64,000 bases of DNA, taken from assembly GCA_030750865.1 (NCBI GenBank), contig JASMHE010000003.1, positions 1-64,000 of the forward strand. The letters are read 5' to 3'. The DNA comes from Alphaproteobacteria bacterium. GTDB taxonomy: Bacteria > Pseudomonadota > Alphaproteobacteria > Micavibrionales > Micavibrionaceae. The translations under genes and the position numbers were made by a program. The notes below the pieces were generated by a model that was not told where the DNA came from, ran no database searches, and worked only from the letters and a program-made list of their open reading frames with translations. Each line of letters starts with the position of its first letter. The stretch's first letter is position 1. Positions 35,950-45,182 of the stretch are shown here, piece after piece.

Positions 35950-36942
35950 ATGGGCGGCAATCATAATCATACAATTATTCTGGATGGTGGCATGGGCCGC
36001 GCGTTAGAGTGCGCAGGCGCGCCGTTTTCCCAGCCATTCTGGTCGGCGCAGGCCTTGATGGAAGCACCGGATATGGTGGCGCGGGTGCACCGTGATTTTA
36101 TTCAGGCCGGCGCGCAGGTGATTACGACGAACAGCTATGCTGTGGTGCCCGCCCATATCGGCGCGGATTTATTTGCGAAGGATGGACGTGCGTTGATCCG
36201 TCTTGCGGCGGAATTGGCGCGGGCCGAGGCCGATATCGTCGCCGATCATGCCGGTGACAATACAAGTGATAATGCTGGGCAGGATGCGGCTGATGATGGT
36301 GAAGGCTATGATAGGGCGCCCGTACAGGTCGCGGCGTGCGTGCCGCCTGTGTTCGGGTCGTATCAGCCCGACCAGTTTGATGCAGCCGCCGCGCCGGATC
36401 TTCTGGCGGCTTTTTTCGAAGAACAAGCCCCGTATGCCGATTTATTTCTGGCCGAGACCATCAGCGCGGTCGAGGAAGCGCGTATTGTGCAAGATGTATA
36501 TCAGACGTACGGCCATGATAAACCGTTATGGCTTTCTTTCACATTGCAGGAGCGTTTCGACGAAACGGCGGTGCCGCACTTGCGCTCGGGCGAACGTCTG
36601 GATGCAGCCCTGCAAACCATTTTGGATGATGGCATTGCAGCGGCGGTGTTGCTGAATTGTTGCGCGGTTGAAGATATCAGTGCGGCCTTTACACAATGCG
36701 GCCCTGTGATGGATGCGCATCAAGATGTGCAATTCGGCGCGTATGCCAATGCATTTGGCCGCACGAAAGGATCGCGTAGCCCGACTGACGGCTTGTCGGT
36801 CATGCGGGATGATATTGCGCCGGAAACCTATCTCGATTATGCCCGTCAATGGCAACAAAACGGCGCGCGTATCATCGGCGGATGTTGCGGTGTCGGGCCG
36901 GACTATATCGCCCTGCTTTCCACGGGGTTGAAGAAGGCGTAG
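35950..36942 (+). CDS. Homocysteine S-methyltransferase family protein
   Basis: A 330-residue TIM-barrel protein of the MmuM/BHMT family that moves a methyl group from S-methylmethionine or betaine to homocysteine. Signatures: ILDGGMGRALE, TTNSYAVVP, the first zinc Cys in VLLNCCAVED and the paired Cys in GGCCGVGPDYI. An acidic insertion (about 102-124) is unusual. Strong ribosome binding site GGAGGTGA, 4 bases before the ATG at 35950, decides the start over an upstream frame at 35902. Confidence 0.88.
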   Translation: MGGNHNHTIILDGGMGRALECAGAPFSQPFWSAQALMEAPDMVARVHRDFIQAGAQVITTNSYAVVPAHIGADLFAKDGRALIRLAAELARAEADIVADHAGDNTSDNAGQDAADDGEGYDRAPVQVAACVPPVFGSYQPDQFDAAAAPDLLAAFFEEQAPYADLFLAETISAVEEARIVQDVYQTYGHDKPLWLSFTLQERFDETAVPHLRSGERLDAALQTILDDGIAAAVLLNCCAVEDISAAFTQCGPVMDAHQDVQFGAYANAFGRTKGSRSPTDGLSVMRDDIAPETYLDYARQWQQNGARIIGGCCGVGPDYIALLSTGLKKA

Positions 36943-37062
36943 CCGAAGGATGTTGTCACAACAGGCGCGCGGGTATCATGCCGTCAATATCATTTATCCG
37001 GCGCGGGATAAGGGGATGGATGCTTGTCGCCAGATTTTGAATTTTCTGCAACATCGCACCTT

Positions 37063-37794
37063 TCATTGTTGACTGTTGGTTGATGATGTCTTTTTTGTTT
37101 TTACGCGCCAGTTCTCAACTTTGGCCAAGATATGTTCCATCCCCTCTGTTGCAAACCAGTCGAGATTCTCGATGTCGAAATTAATGTCGAGACCAACAAA
37201 CTCTCTATAACTTTGAGCGACTCTACATGATGGATTCTCGTAAGTTTTATCAGTACCACATCTTATGACAGCGATAATCTTCTCTCTTTTTAAATAGATA
37301 TACGTATTGATAGGGGTGTCACCTGCTAACATGTAAGTACCTAAGTTTTTCAAGCCATCCGTTTCGCCGGAAAAATCAGGAACTTCTAAAGTTTCATGAA
37401 TTTTAGCATCAGAATATAATGACCGCGTGATATTATCTCCGCTTGAGATTGAATTTAAATTGAACTCTACGGCATCCTGTTTTCGCGCGGGTTCGCGATT
37501 ATATTGCTTTGCATTCTCTATCGGTTCAAGATTGTCACGTTTGGCCATCATCGGCACATATTCCTGTGTTCCATCTTTGCGTAGACGATGATCGAGCAAA
37601 TATTCAACAGGAATACGAAATGTATCATCGCCCATTTCGATCATATAGAAATCTTTGAGATCGTTTGCGGCATCTTCACCGATATATTGGGGAGCAGGTG
37701 CATTTCTAAGTGCGAATAAGAAGGCCAGTGCGACGCTGCCTAACACGCAAAGGATAATGATCGTCGTACCTCTTGAAATTATCTTCTTCATCAT
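37063..37794 (-). CDS. Single-pass membrane protein of unknown function
   Basis: A 243-residue protein with one N-terminal membrane anchor (about 9-29) and a soluble domain that should face the periplasm. It has two Cys near the C-terminus (IRCGTDKTYENPSCRV) and a polar tail. I recognise no family. Its codon use is richer in A+T than the flanking methyltransferase and CHAP-like genes. The ATG at 37791 is an equally good start. Confidence 0.5.
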   Translation of the reverse strand: MMKKIISRGTTIIILCVLGSVALAFLFALRNAPAPQYIGEDAANDLKDFYMIEMGDDTFRIPVEYLLDHRLRKDGTQEYVPMMAKRDNLEPIENAKQYNREPARKQDAVEFNLNSISSGDNITRSLYSDAKIHETLEVPDFSGETDGLKNLGTYMLAGDTPINTYIYLKREKIIAVIRCGTDKTYENPSCRVAQSYREFVGLDINFDIENLDWFATEGMEHILAKVENWRVKTKKTSSTNSQQ

Positions 37795-38159
37795 ATCGTG
37801 TCGTTATACTTCTTTGGCTGCATTAATATGGGTGATGCTGTGTTGCTTATATTTTTCTTACAATGGTGCAATATTAAGCCTGTACAGCGTAAGGGGCGGT
37901 GGTGAATTGTCAATGCCGGAGTGTTGATGCGTCAATATCGGAAAAACGGGCGCAAAGGATTTTTGTGTGGATTTCTGGCGTAGCGGTTTGTGCGTGTGGC
38001 GGTGATGTGTACGGTTCGTGAAAGAATCTTTCAAAGTTGGCCGCGAAACACAATGTTTACATATATCTTTAGGATTTGTTTACTTTTGCTGTCGTAAAAT
38101 ACAGCTAATGCGCGAAGCATAAGGGGTGCGGCGTAATTTTGAGGAAAGGGTTGAATAAC
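37795..38159. other. Intergenic region without a recognised gene
   Basis: 365 bases between divergent genes. It should hold both promoters. I see no RNA gene, repeat or convincing small ORF. AGGAAAGGG at 38142 is the ribosome binding site of the gene starting at 38160. Confidence 0.6.
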
Positions 38160-39161
38160 ATGTCGGTTATTACCCAGAGTGTTATCAACAGAGCGGATCG
38201 ATGTGCGGCCGAAGGGCAATGCGCGCTGGGCGTTCGTTACATCCTTGACAGTATGGGCATCCCGAACGGTCGCGGCAACGCGCATGATTATCTGACACGC
38301 CTTGAAGAAGCCGATTCCAGCTGGATGCGTATGAACACGATCCGGTATGACGGACAAGAATACACAATGGACGATTTATCGCAGTTAACGCGGTCCGAAC
38401 TGGACGAGGTGCTGAGTAATTCACCCGATGTCCCGCCGGGGGCCGTGATTGTTTACGATAAGTCGGCTGACTATACCACAAGCGGCGGGTCGCGCTATTT
38501 GGCGGCGGACCGCGACCGTGACGGGTATCTGGACCGTAATGAAGAACAATATTTATCCCGCGCGGAGCTGGATAGTTTCGATCATAATCAGGATGGCAGT
38601 ATTTCATCATCCGAACGCCGCATTACAGGCGGCGACCGGTACGGCCATGTCGAAATTGCCGTTGACGGTGCGGGTGGTGATCGTCAGTTTGTATCGGATA
38701 AGGCCCGCGAAACACCAGGCGGTTCGGTGCCGCAAAATATTGCGGGTATTTTTATTCATCCTGATTTGGGCGGACCGGATACGCGGCAACAAATTGTCGA
38801 TGCGACTGGTGCGGATATGCGCGCCCGGATTGAAAGCCGCCGTAACGGACTTGATACATTACCGGACCTGACAAGCAGTATCGAAGATGCCTTTGTGCCG
38901 GATCTCAGCGGGCTTGATCCTGAAATGGGCGAGCTGTTCAACCAGCTCATGACGATGGTGTTCGGCACGTTATTCCAATGCCTGTTTAACGGGCTAAGCG
39001 GCGGCGATGAAGATGCGCCGCGCCGATTGGAAACACCGCGCCGCGCCGGTGATATCACGGCCGAAGATCAGGATATTGCAAGAGATATCGACGGGCCGGA
39101 GGTCGAAAGCGTACCTGTACCTGCACAGGTCATGCCGCGCGAAGATATGTTTGCGCCGTGA
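38160..39161 (+). CDS. CHAP/NlpC-like cysteine amidase-fold protein with inserted EF-hand pair
   Basis: A 333-residue protein. Cys21 in GQCALGVRYIL and His163 in YGHVEIAVDG, with PPGAVIVYD between, match the order of catalytic residues in CHAP or NlpC/P60 peptidoglycan amidases. Between them lie two canonical 12-residue EF-hand loops, DRDRDGYLDRNE (117-128) and DHNQDGSISSSE (141-152), so calcium may control the fold. No signal peptide is present; a hydrophobic stretch at about 265-285 precedes a disordered tail. The TTG at 38139 is possible, but ATG 38160 has the better ribosome binding site. Catalysis is inferred, not proven. Confidence 0.68.
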   Translation: MSVITQSVINRADRCAAEGQCALGVRYILDSMGIPNGRGNAHDYLTRLEEADSSWMRMNTIRYDGQEYTMDDLSQLTRSELDEVLSNSPDVPPGAVIVYDKSADYTTSGGSRYLAADRDRDGYLDRNEEQYLSRAELDSFDHNQDGSISSSERRITGGDRYGHVEIAVDGAGGDRQFVSDKARETPGGSVPQNIAGIFIHPDLGGPDTRQQIVDATGADMRARIESRRNGLDTLPDLTSSIEDAFVPDLSGLDPEMGELFNQLMTMVFGTLFQCLFNGLSGGDEDAPRRLETPRRAGDITAEDQDIARDIDGPEVESVPVPAQVMPREDMFAP

Positions 39162-39333
39162 TAGCGTCACGCGATCCTCTTTTAAAAATCATCACAATCA
39201 CATCGTATGAAATTGATATGTTTTGCCGTGCGTATTTGCCACGCGCATAAGGCTGTGAAAAGTGGCGTGCAGACAGACTGCCGTGAAAAAGAATCGGTGT
39301 AACGTCATGACTTGTTAACACGAATAGTGTATT

Positions 39334-39774
39334 ATGGATGGCATGCGTAGAATAATACTCGGATTTATGACGTTTTTAATGCTCACACCGGTTTTGACCT
39401 GTGTGATGGCGTTCTGTCCGCTGCAATCTGCGCAGGCTGCCGACGTCAAGCCATGTCATCAGCAACGTGATGCGGCCGCGCCGGATCATCAAACACCCGA
39501 CATGCAGAACAATATGAAACAATCGGGGCCGATGTTCGCGCTTGATTGTATGGGTGTTGATTTATTCCAGCCTGACATGCATACCGATTTTGTCACCCAG
39601 CCCGATCAATCGTCTGTCGATTATATTGATATGACATGGGTGGATTTGACATCCGGTTATGATTTTCGTTTGGCGGCAGGGTATTCCAGCCGCGGACCCC
39701 CTTTTGATCTTGCCGGTCCGCCACATCTGCAACAACACGATCTTTATTTAACGACGCAGCGCCTGCGTCTATAA
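39334..39774 (+). CDS. Exported protein of unknown function beside the copper-efflux genes
   Basis: A 146-residue protein with a signal peptide ending LQSAQA (about residue 35). The mature part has Met, His and Cys residues (KPCHQQRD, PDMQNNM, DCMGVD) that could bind copper, and a C-terminal beta-like segment. It stands 57 bases before cusB on the same strand and probably belongs to that operon. An alternative start is ATG 39343. The family is not known to me. Confidence 0.6.
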   Translation: MDGMRRIILGFMTFLMLTPVLTCVMAFCPLQSAQAADVKPCHQQRDAAAPDHQTPDMQNNMKQSGPMFALDCMGVDLFQPDMHTDFVTQPDQSSVDYIDMTWVDLTSGYDFRLAAGYSSRGPPFDLAGPPHLQQHDLYLTTQRLRL

Positions 39775-39831
39775 GCACGCTCCTTTCTTGACGGTTTTTT
39801 TCACGCCCTTAAAGGAAAGGAGCCTTGTTCT

Positions 39832-41075
39832 ATGCGTGCGTTATATTTCAGTTTATTTTTGAGTTTATGTTTTTTCGCGCTTGGCCTGCACAATAGTGTG
39901 ACAGCGGCAGAGCGCCATGACCATTCCGGTTATGCGGTATCCGATGACAGTCAGATGTCGGTGAAGTCTGCCGATATGGATGGTGGGGCCGCTACAACCG
40001 GTATGAATGTCGATACATATCATTGCCCGATGCATACCCATATCACGGGTGAGCAAGGCGATATTTGTCCGATTTGCGGTATGATTTTGGTGCAACGTGC
40101 CGACAAGACGCCGCTATCGCATGATGATAAGCCCGATAATGCGTTTCATATTGATCCGTCTTATATTCAGACATTGGGCGTGACAACAGAACGGGCAGGG
40201 TATCATCAATTCGGCCGTGCCATTCAGGCGTTCGGACGGTTGAAGGCTAGCACCCGTCTGGAACATGCGGTTGATGTCCGTACACAAGGCTGGATTATTG
40301 ATCTGCCCGTGGATGCTGTCGGTGATACGGTAAAAAAAGGTGATTTGCTGTTCACCTATTACAGTCCTGATTTGATGGGTGCGCAGTCCGATTTCCTGAT
40401 CGGATCGCGGATCGGTAATGCGGGGCAACGTTTGCGGTTATACGGCATGGATGACAAAGCCATTGCGGCATTGAAAAAACGCGGTGATTTTCTGGAGGCC
40501 ACGCCGTTTCATGCTCCTGTGGACGGCACGGTGACAGCGCTGCATGTGCGCAAAGGCGGACATGTACGCGAAGGCGGATCGGTGATGCGGTTGCAGGATT
40601 TTTCAAAATTATGGGCGAATATTGATGTGCCTGTGCGGGATATCGGTTTCCTGAAAACCGGAACGCCGGCAACGGTGACATTGCCCGAAACGGGACAGAC
40701 ATATCAAAGCGAGATTGATTTTATCCATCCCGTCTGGCCGTGCCGCGTGAAGCGGTGCTGTATGGCAAGGATGGTGCCTATGTGATCGAAGCACTGGGCG
40801 ATGGGTATTTCCGCCCTGTGATGGTGGAAACAGGCATCACGGCAAACGGTCTGACCGCGATTACGGACGGCTTGTCGGATGGCATGATCATTGTGCGGTC
40901 GGGGCAGTTTATGCTGGATTCCGAAAGCAACCTGACGGGCGGAATGGCCGCAATGGGCCATCAGCACGGTGATGAAACAATGATGGATATGAACGCCGCA
41001 GAAAAGACCGATGGTCACAATCCCGCCGGACACGATACCGCCGGACAAGAGGAGATGCGCCATGTCCATGAATAA
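39832..41075 (+). pseudogene. cusB: CusB-type RND efflux adaptor, broken by an internal out-of-frame deletion
   Basis: The first frame (39832-40785) encodes a signal peptide, a heavy-metal-binding domain YHCPMHTHITGEQGDICPICG, the lipoyl/hairpin parts and the beta-barrel up to EIDFIHP, then 13 unrelated residues and a stop. The second frame resumes at about 40731 with RLAVPREAVLYGKDGAYV and the normal membrane-proximal domain, ending in a His/Met-rich tail at 41075. Roughly 40 residues that usually contain the TRT and LKPGM motifs are missing at the junction near 40730. The deletion is too large for a simple base-call error. cusA follows, overlapping by 14 bases. Confidence 0.85.
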
Positions 41076-44000
41076 GCATGATCATCAGGACGGCCTGAAT
41101 ATGATGCATGATCCGTCCGGCAGTTTTGCCGCCAAAATTATTGACTGGTCTGTGGCAAATAAATTTTTCGTGATGCTGGGCGCGCTTGTCTTATTGGCGG
41201 CGGGCATTCTTGCGGTTACAAAAATTCCGCTGGATGCCATTCCCGATTTATCGGACACGCAGGTGATTATCCGTACCGATTGGCCGGGGCAAGCACCGCA
41301 GGTGATCGAGGATCAAGTCACATACCCGTTATCGACGCGGATGTTATCTTTGCCAAAGACAAAAGTGGTGCGCGGGTTTTCGATGTTCGGGACATCTTTC
41401 GTCTATATCGTGTTCGAGGATAATGTCGATATGTACTGGGCGCGGAGCCGTACGCTTGAATATCTTTCGCAGGCCCGCAATATTTTACCTGATGGGGTCG
41501 AACCGGAATTAGGGCCGGATGCGACGGGTGTTGGCTGGGTATTTCAATATGCGCTGGTGGATAAAACAGGACAACATGATCTGGCCGCATTGCGGTCGTT
41601 GCAGGATTGGTTTGTGCGGTTTGAACTGGCCACGGTTGACGGTGTTGCCGAGGTAGCCGGTGTCGGCGGTTTTGTCAAAGAATATCAGGTGCGCGTCGAT
41701 CCGCATAAGTTGCGGGCCTATGATGTGTCTTTGCAGGATGTGATGGCCGCTGTGCGCGGGGCCAATGCGGAAACAGGCGGACGTACGCTTGAAATGGCCG
41801 AAACCGAATATATGATCCGGTCATTCGGCTATGTGAATAAACCACAGGATCTGGCGCAAGCCGTTTTAAAAACAGTCGATGGCACACCTGTGACCATCGG
41901 TGATGTGGCCCGCGTGGGCGAGGGGCCGGCGATACGGCGCGGTATTGCCGAACTGAACGGCGAAGGCGAAGTTGTTGGCGGCATTGTTGTGATGCGGCCC
42001 GGCGCCAATGCGCTGGATGTGATCGATCATGTTAAACAGCGTCTGGACAGCGTCCGGCAGGGGCTGCCCGATGGGGTTGAACTGGAGATTGTCTATGACC
42101 GCAGTGCCTTGATCGAAGGGGCGGCGGGTTACCTGACGCATAAATTGATCGAAGAAAGTATTGTGGTTGCGCTGATCGGGTTTTTGTTTTTACTGCATGC
42201 CCGCAGTGCGCTGGTGGCCATTATTACCATTCCGCTCGGGATTTTGGCGGCCTTTATCATCATGAATGCGCAGGGGATTACGGCCAATATTATGTCGCTG
42301 GGCGGCATTGCCATTGCGATTGGCGCGATGGTCGATGCCTCGATCGTGATGGTTGAAAATGCGCACCGCAAATTATCGGAGATGGGCGAAGATGCACGAA
42401 AAGAAGACAGGCAAAAGGCGCTGGTGCTAGCGGCCAAAGAGGTCGGGCCGGGGCTGTTTTTCTCGTTGTTGATTATTACGGTGTCTTTTCTGCCGGTGTT
42501 TGCCTTAACCGGACAATCAGCACGACTGTTTACACCGCTTGCTTTTACCAAGACATATGCAATGGCAGCGGCCGCGCTGTTATCGGTGACGGTTGTGCCT
42601 GTGCTGATGTTATGGCTGGTGCGTGGAAAAATCCGGCGCGAGGGTGAAAACCCGATCAATCGCTTTTTCATTGCGCTGTACCGGCCGTTTTTGAATCTGG
42701 CCCTGAAATGGCGCAAGACGACGATTGTCCTTGCCGTGGCGGCGCTTGTCTCTACGGCATATCCGGCATCAAAGCTTGGCACGGAATTTATGCCGCCGCT
42801 TTATGAAGGGGGGCTGCTTTATATGCCGATGACATTGCCGGGGGTGTCGCCCGCCAAAGCAAGGCAGATTTTACAAGTCACGAACCGTCAATTGATGCAG
42901 GTGCCCGAAATCGAACATGTGTTCGGCAAGGCAGGACGGGCCGATACGGCGACCGACCCCGCGCCGCTTGCCATGATTGAAACATGGATTGCCTTAAAGC
43001 CGCGCGATCAATGGCGGCCTGATATGACACCGCAAAAATTGATGGCCGATCTGAACAAACAAATCGGACTGCCGGGGTTGATGAATAGCTGGGGGTATCC
43101 GATTAAAATCAGGCTTGATATGCTGACCACAGGCATACGTACACCTGTCGGGATCAAGATTTCAGGGCCGGATTTACAAGGCATTGACCGTATCGCCAAA
43201 GATGTCGAGCGCCGCGCCAAAGAGGTGACCGGAACGCGCAGCGCGATTGCCGATCGTGTTGTCGGCGGCAAATATATTGAAATTATACCCGACCGCCGCA
43301 ACATTGCCCGTTACGGTATTGCATTGCAAACCGTGCAGCAGGTCATCCGCACCGCGCTTGGCGGCATGCAACTTGACGAAGCTGTTGAAGGGCGCGAACG
43401 TTATCCGGTCATGCTGCGTTATGACCGTCCGTTCCGTACGCATATTGATGATCTGGATGATATTCTGATTAGTGCGCCGGATGGTGCGCATATTCCGCTG
43501 GCCGATCTGGCCGATATTCGTGTGGCCGAAGGCCCGTCGATGATCAAATCCGAAGATGCGCGGTTGAATGGCTGGGTGTTTGTCGATATTGAAGGGCGTG
43601 ATGTCGGATCATATATTGCCGACCTGCAAGCGGCGCTGCAAACACTGGATTTGCCGCAGGGCTATACGCTGAAATTCTCCGGACAGTTTGAACAGATGCA
43701 GGCTGCGAATGAACGTCTGCAAATCGCAATTCCGGCAACAATATTGATTATTGCCGCATTGCTGTACCTGCATTTCAGACGCTGGGACCGCACATTTTTG
43801 ATTTTACTGTCCGTGCCGTTCGGGGTGATCGGCGGGGTCTGGTGGTTGTGGTTTGCAGGCTATAATGTTTCGGTTGCCGTTGCCGTCGGTTTTATTGCGC
43901 TTGCGGGTATTGCCGTTGAAACAGCGATTGTCATGTTGATCTATATCGATCACGAAATGCGCGAGAATTGGCCCGATACGGCAGAGGCGCTGCTCGTCAA

Positions 44001-44229
44001 TGTCAGGCGCGGCGCGATTCAGCGTTTACGGCCGAAACTGATGACGGTCAGCACGATTATTCTGGGGCTGATCCCGATTTTCCTGACAGACGGGCCGGGG
44101 GCGGATGTGATGCGCCGTATCGCCTTGCCGATGGTGGGCGGTATGGTCAGTACACTGATTCTGACCTTAATCCTGATCCCCGTTCTTTATGCGGTGTATA
44201 TGCAATGGAAACTGCGCCTGCCGCGATAG
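41062..44229 (+). CDS. cusA: CusA-type heavy-metal RND efflux pump
   Basis: A 1055-residue inner-membrane RND transporter of the copper/silver (HME) family. After a His-rich start it shows the first membrane helix and ITKIPLDAIPDLSDTQVIIRTDWPGQAPQ pattern, SLGGIAIAIGAMVDASIVMVENAHR in TM4 with its acidic proton-relay residue, and a second set of helices near the C-terminus. Intact throughout. ATG 41062 follows AGAGGAGA. With the adaptor gene broken and no cusC in the window, pump function is uncertain. Confidence 0.95.
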   Translation: MSMNKHDHQDGLNMMHDPSGSFAAKIIDWSVANKFFVMLGALVLLAAGILAVTKIPLDAIPDLSDTQVIIRTDWPGQAPQVIEDQVTYPLSTRMLSLPKTKVVRGFSMFGTSFVYIVFEDNVDMYWARSRTLEYLSQARNILPDGVEPELGPDATGVGWVFQYALVDKTGQHDLAALRSLQDWFVRFELATVDGVAEVAGVGGFVKEYQVRVDPHKLRAYDVSLQDVMAAVRGANAETGGRTLEMAETEYMIRSFGYVNKPQDLAQAVLKTVDGTPVTIGDVARVGEGPAIRRGIAELNGEGEVVGGIVVMRPGANALDVIDHVKQRLDSVRQGLPDGVELEIVYDRSALIEGAAGYLTHKLIEESIVVALIGFLFLLHARSALVAIITIPLGILAAFIIMNAQGITANIMSLGGIAIAIGAMVDASIVMVENAHRKLSEMGEDARKEDRQKALVLAAKEVGPGLFFSLLIITVSFLPVFALTGQSARLFTPLAFTKTYAMAAAALLSVTVVPVLMLWLVRGKIRREGENPINRFFIALYRPFLNLALKWRKTTIVLAVAALVSTAYPASKLGTEFMPPLYEGGLLYMPMTLPGVSPAKARQILQVTNRQLMQVPEIEHVFGKAGRADTATDPAPLAMIETWIALKPRDQWRPDMTPQKLMADLNKQIGLPGLMNSWGYPIKIRLDMLTTGIRTPVGIKISGPDLQGIDRIAKDVERRAKEVTGTRSAIADRVVGGKYIEIIPDRRNIARYGIALQTVQQVIRTALGGMQLDEAVEGRERYPVMLRYDRPFRTHIDDLDDILISAPDGAHIPLADLADIRVAEGPSMIKSEDARLNGWVFVDIEGRDVGSYIADLQAALQTLDLPQGYTLKFSGQFEQMQAANERLQIAIPATILIIAALLYLHFRRWDRTFLILLSVPFGVIGGVWWLWFAGYNVSVAVAVGFIALAGIAVETAIVMLIYIDHEMRENWPDTAEALLVNVRRGAIQRLRPKLMTVSTIILGLIPIFLTDGPGADVMRRIALPMVGGMVSTLILTLILIPVLYAVYMQWKLRLPR

Positions 44230-44377
44230 GAAATGCGTAATCGTGTCGAATGCGCGGGATTTTTGATCGCGTTTGCCGTATGAGTGGACTTGTCATGTCG
44301 GGGGCGTATACTATTTATATGGCGTGGCTATAGATGAATAGTCTGACCGTTTGAAACAACAAAGGTATGATACAGCA

Positions 44378-45004
44378 ATGGACCGTTATGAATCAGATGA
44401 CAAAACACAAGACCACACACAAGATCCAGCAGAGGACTTGACGCAGACGCTGGAGGCGCTGACGAAAGATCACGAAGGTGATACGATTGCCGTTGGCGAG
44501 ATTATGCAGCGTGTCCGGTATCGGGGGTTTGGGTCGATGTTATTGGCGCCTGCGCTGATTACCGTGATGCCGACAGGGGCGATTCCGTTTGTGCCGGCGT
44601 TGTGCGGCGTGATTATTGTTTTTGTTTGTGTGCAGATCTTGATGGGACGCAATTACCCGTGGTTGCCTGCGCAGGTCAAAGAGTTTGAAATTTCGACCAA
44701 GAAGATTGAAAAAGCCGTTCAGTCTGTGAAGCCGTACACATCAAAAATCGACCAATATTTACAAAAACGGCTGAACTTTTTGCTGCATGATATCAGTAAA
44801 TATATCACCGCGGCGGTTTCGCTGGCTTTAAGTCTGGTGATGATTTTGATCGGGTTTATTCCGATGTTGCCTGCGGCGGTTGCCTTGCCGATTTTCTTTT
44901 TCGGGCTTGGCTTTATCGCCAGGGATGGGCTGATTATCAGTCTTGGTTACCTCAGCCTTGCGGGCAGTTATCTGGGCATTTCATTGATCGCGGAACTATT
45001 ATAA
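44378..45004 (+). CDS. ExoD-family membrane protein
   Basis: A 208-residue inner-membrane protein of the ExoD (exopolysaccharide synthesis) family. The conserved N-terminal region TIAVGEIMQRVRYRGFGSMLLAPALITVMP is followed by several hydrophobic helices and the late FIPMLPAAVALPIFFFGLGFIARDG block. The family is implicated in exopolysaccharide production and alkaline tolerance, but its biochemistry is unknown. ATG 44378 is preferred to a TTG at 44351. Confidence 0.87.
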   Translation: MDRYESDDKTQDHTQDPAEDLTQTLEALTKDHEGDTIAVGEIMQRVRYRGFGSMLLAPALITVMPTGAIPFVPALCGVIIVFVCVQILMGRNYPWLPAQVKEFEISTKKIEKAVQSVKPYTSKIDQYLQKRLNFLLHDISKYITAAVSLALSLVMILIGFIPMLPAAVALPIFFFGLGFIARDGLIISLGYLSLAGSYLGISLIAELL

Positions 45005-45026
45005 ACGACGCCTGAATCGGGAGGCT

Positions 45027-45094
45027 TATCGGGTCATCTTATTGAGGCCACTTTATCAGGTGGTCTGGTTGGGTAGCCTGATTGGGTAGTCTGG
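45027..45094. repeat. 13-15-bp degenerate tandem repeat
   Basis: Five units begin at 45027, 45040, 45054, 45069 and 45082; the last two (TTGGGTAGCCTGA and TTGGGTAGTCTGG) are nearly identical. They share T(A)TYRGGT..YCT and lie between the convergent ExoD and CNNM genes. Confidence 0.65.
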
Positions 45095-45182
45095 CGCGGC
45101 CATCATACTATGGCGCGGTGTTTGCCGCGTGTGATGAATGGCACGATGCCGATGCGGACAATGATCTGTCAGTCTGTATGTG

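Noticed and set aside
37436-37444. TATCTCCGC matching the 3' end of tRNA-Ser, as a possible att site
   Set aside because: Only nine bases match and it lies inside another gene with no integrase between; chance is a simpler explanation.
38185-38610. Minus-strand frame within the EF-hand gene
   Set aside because: Low-complexity Pro/Arg sequence, no start site, explained by the sense gene.
14685-45094. Short direct repeats as CRISPR arrays
   Set aside because: Units are 11-22 bp, degenerate and adjacent without spacers, and no cas gene is present.
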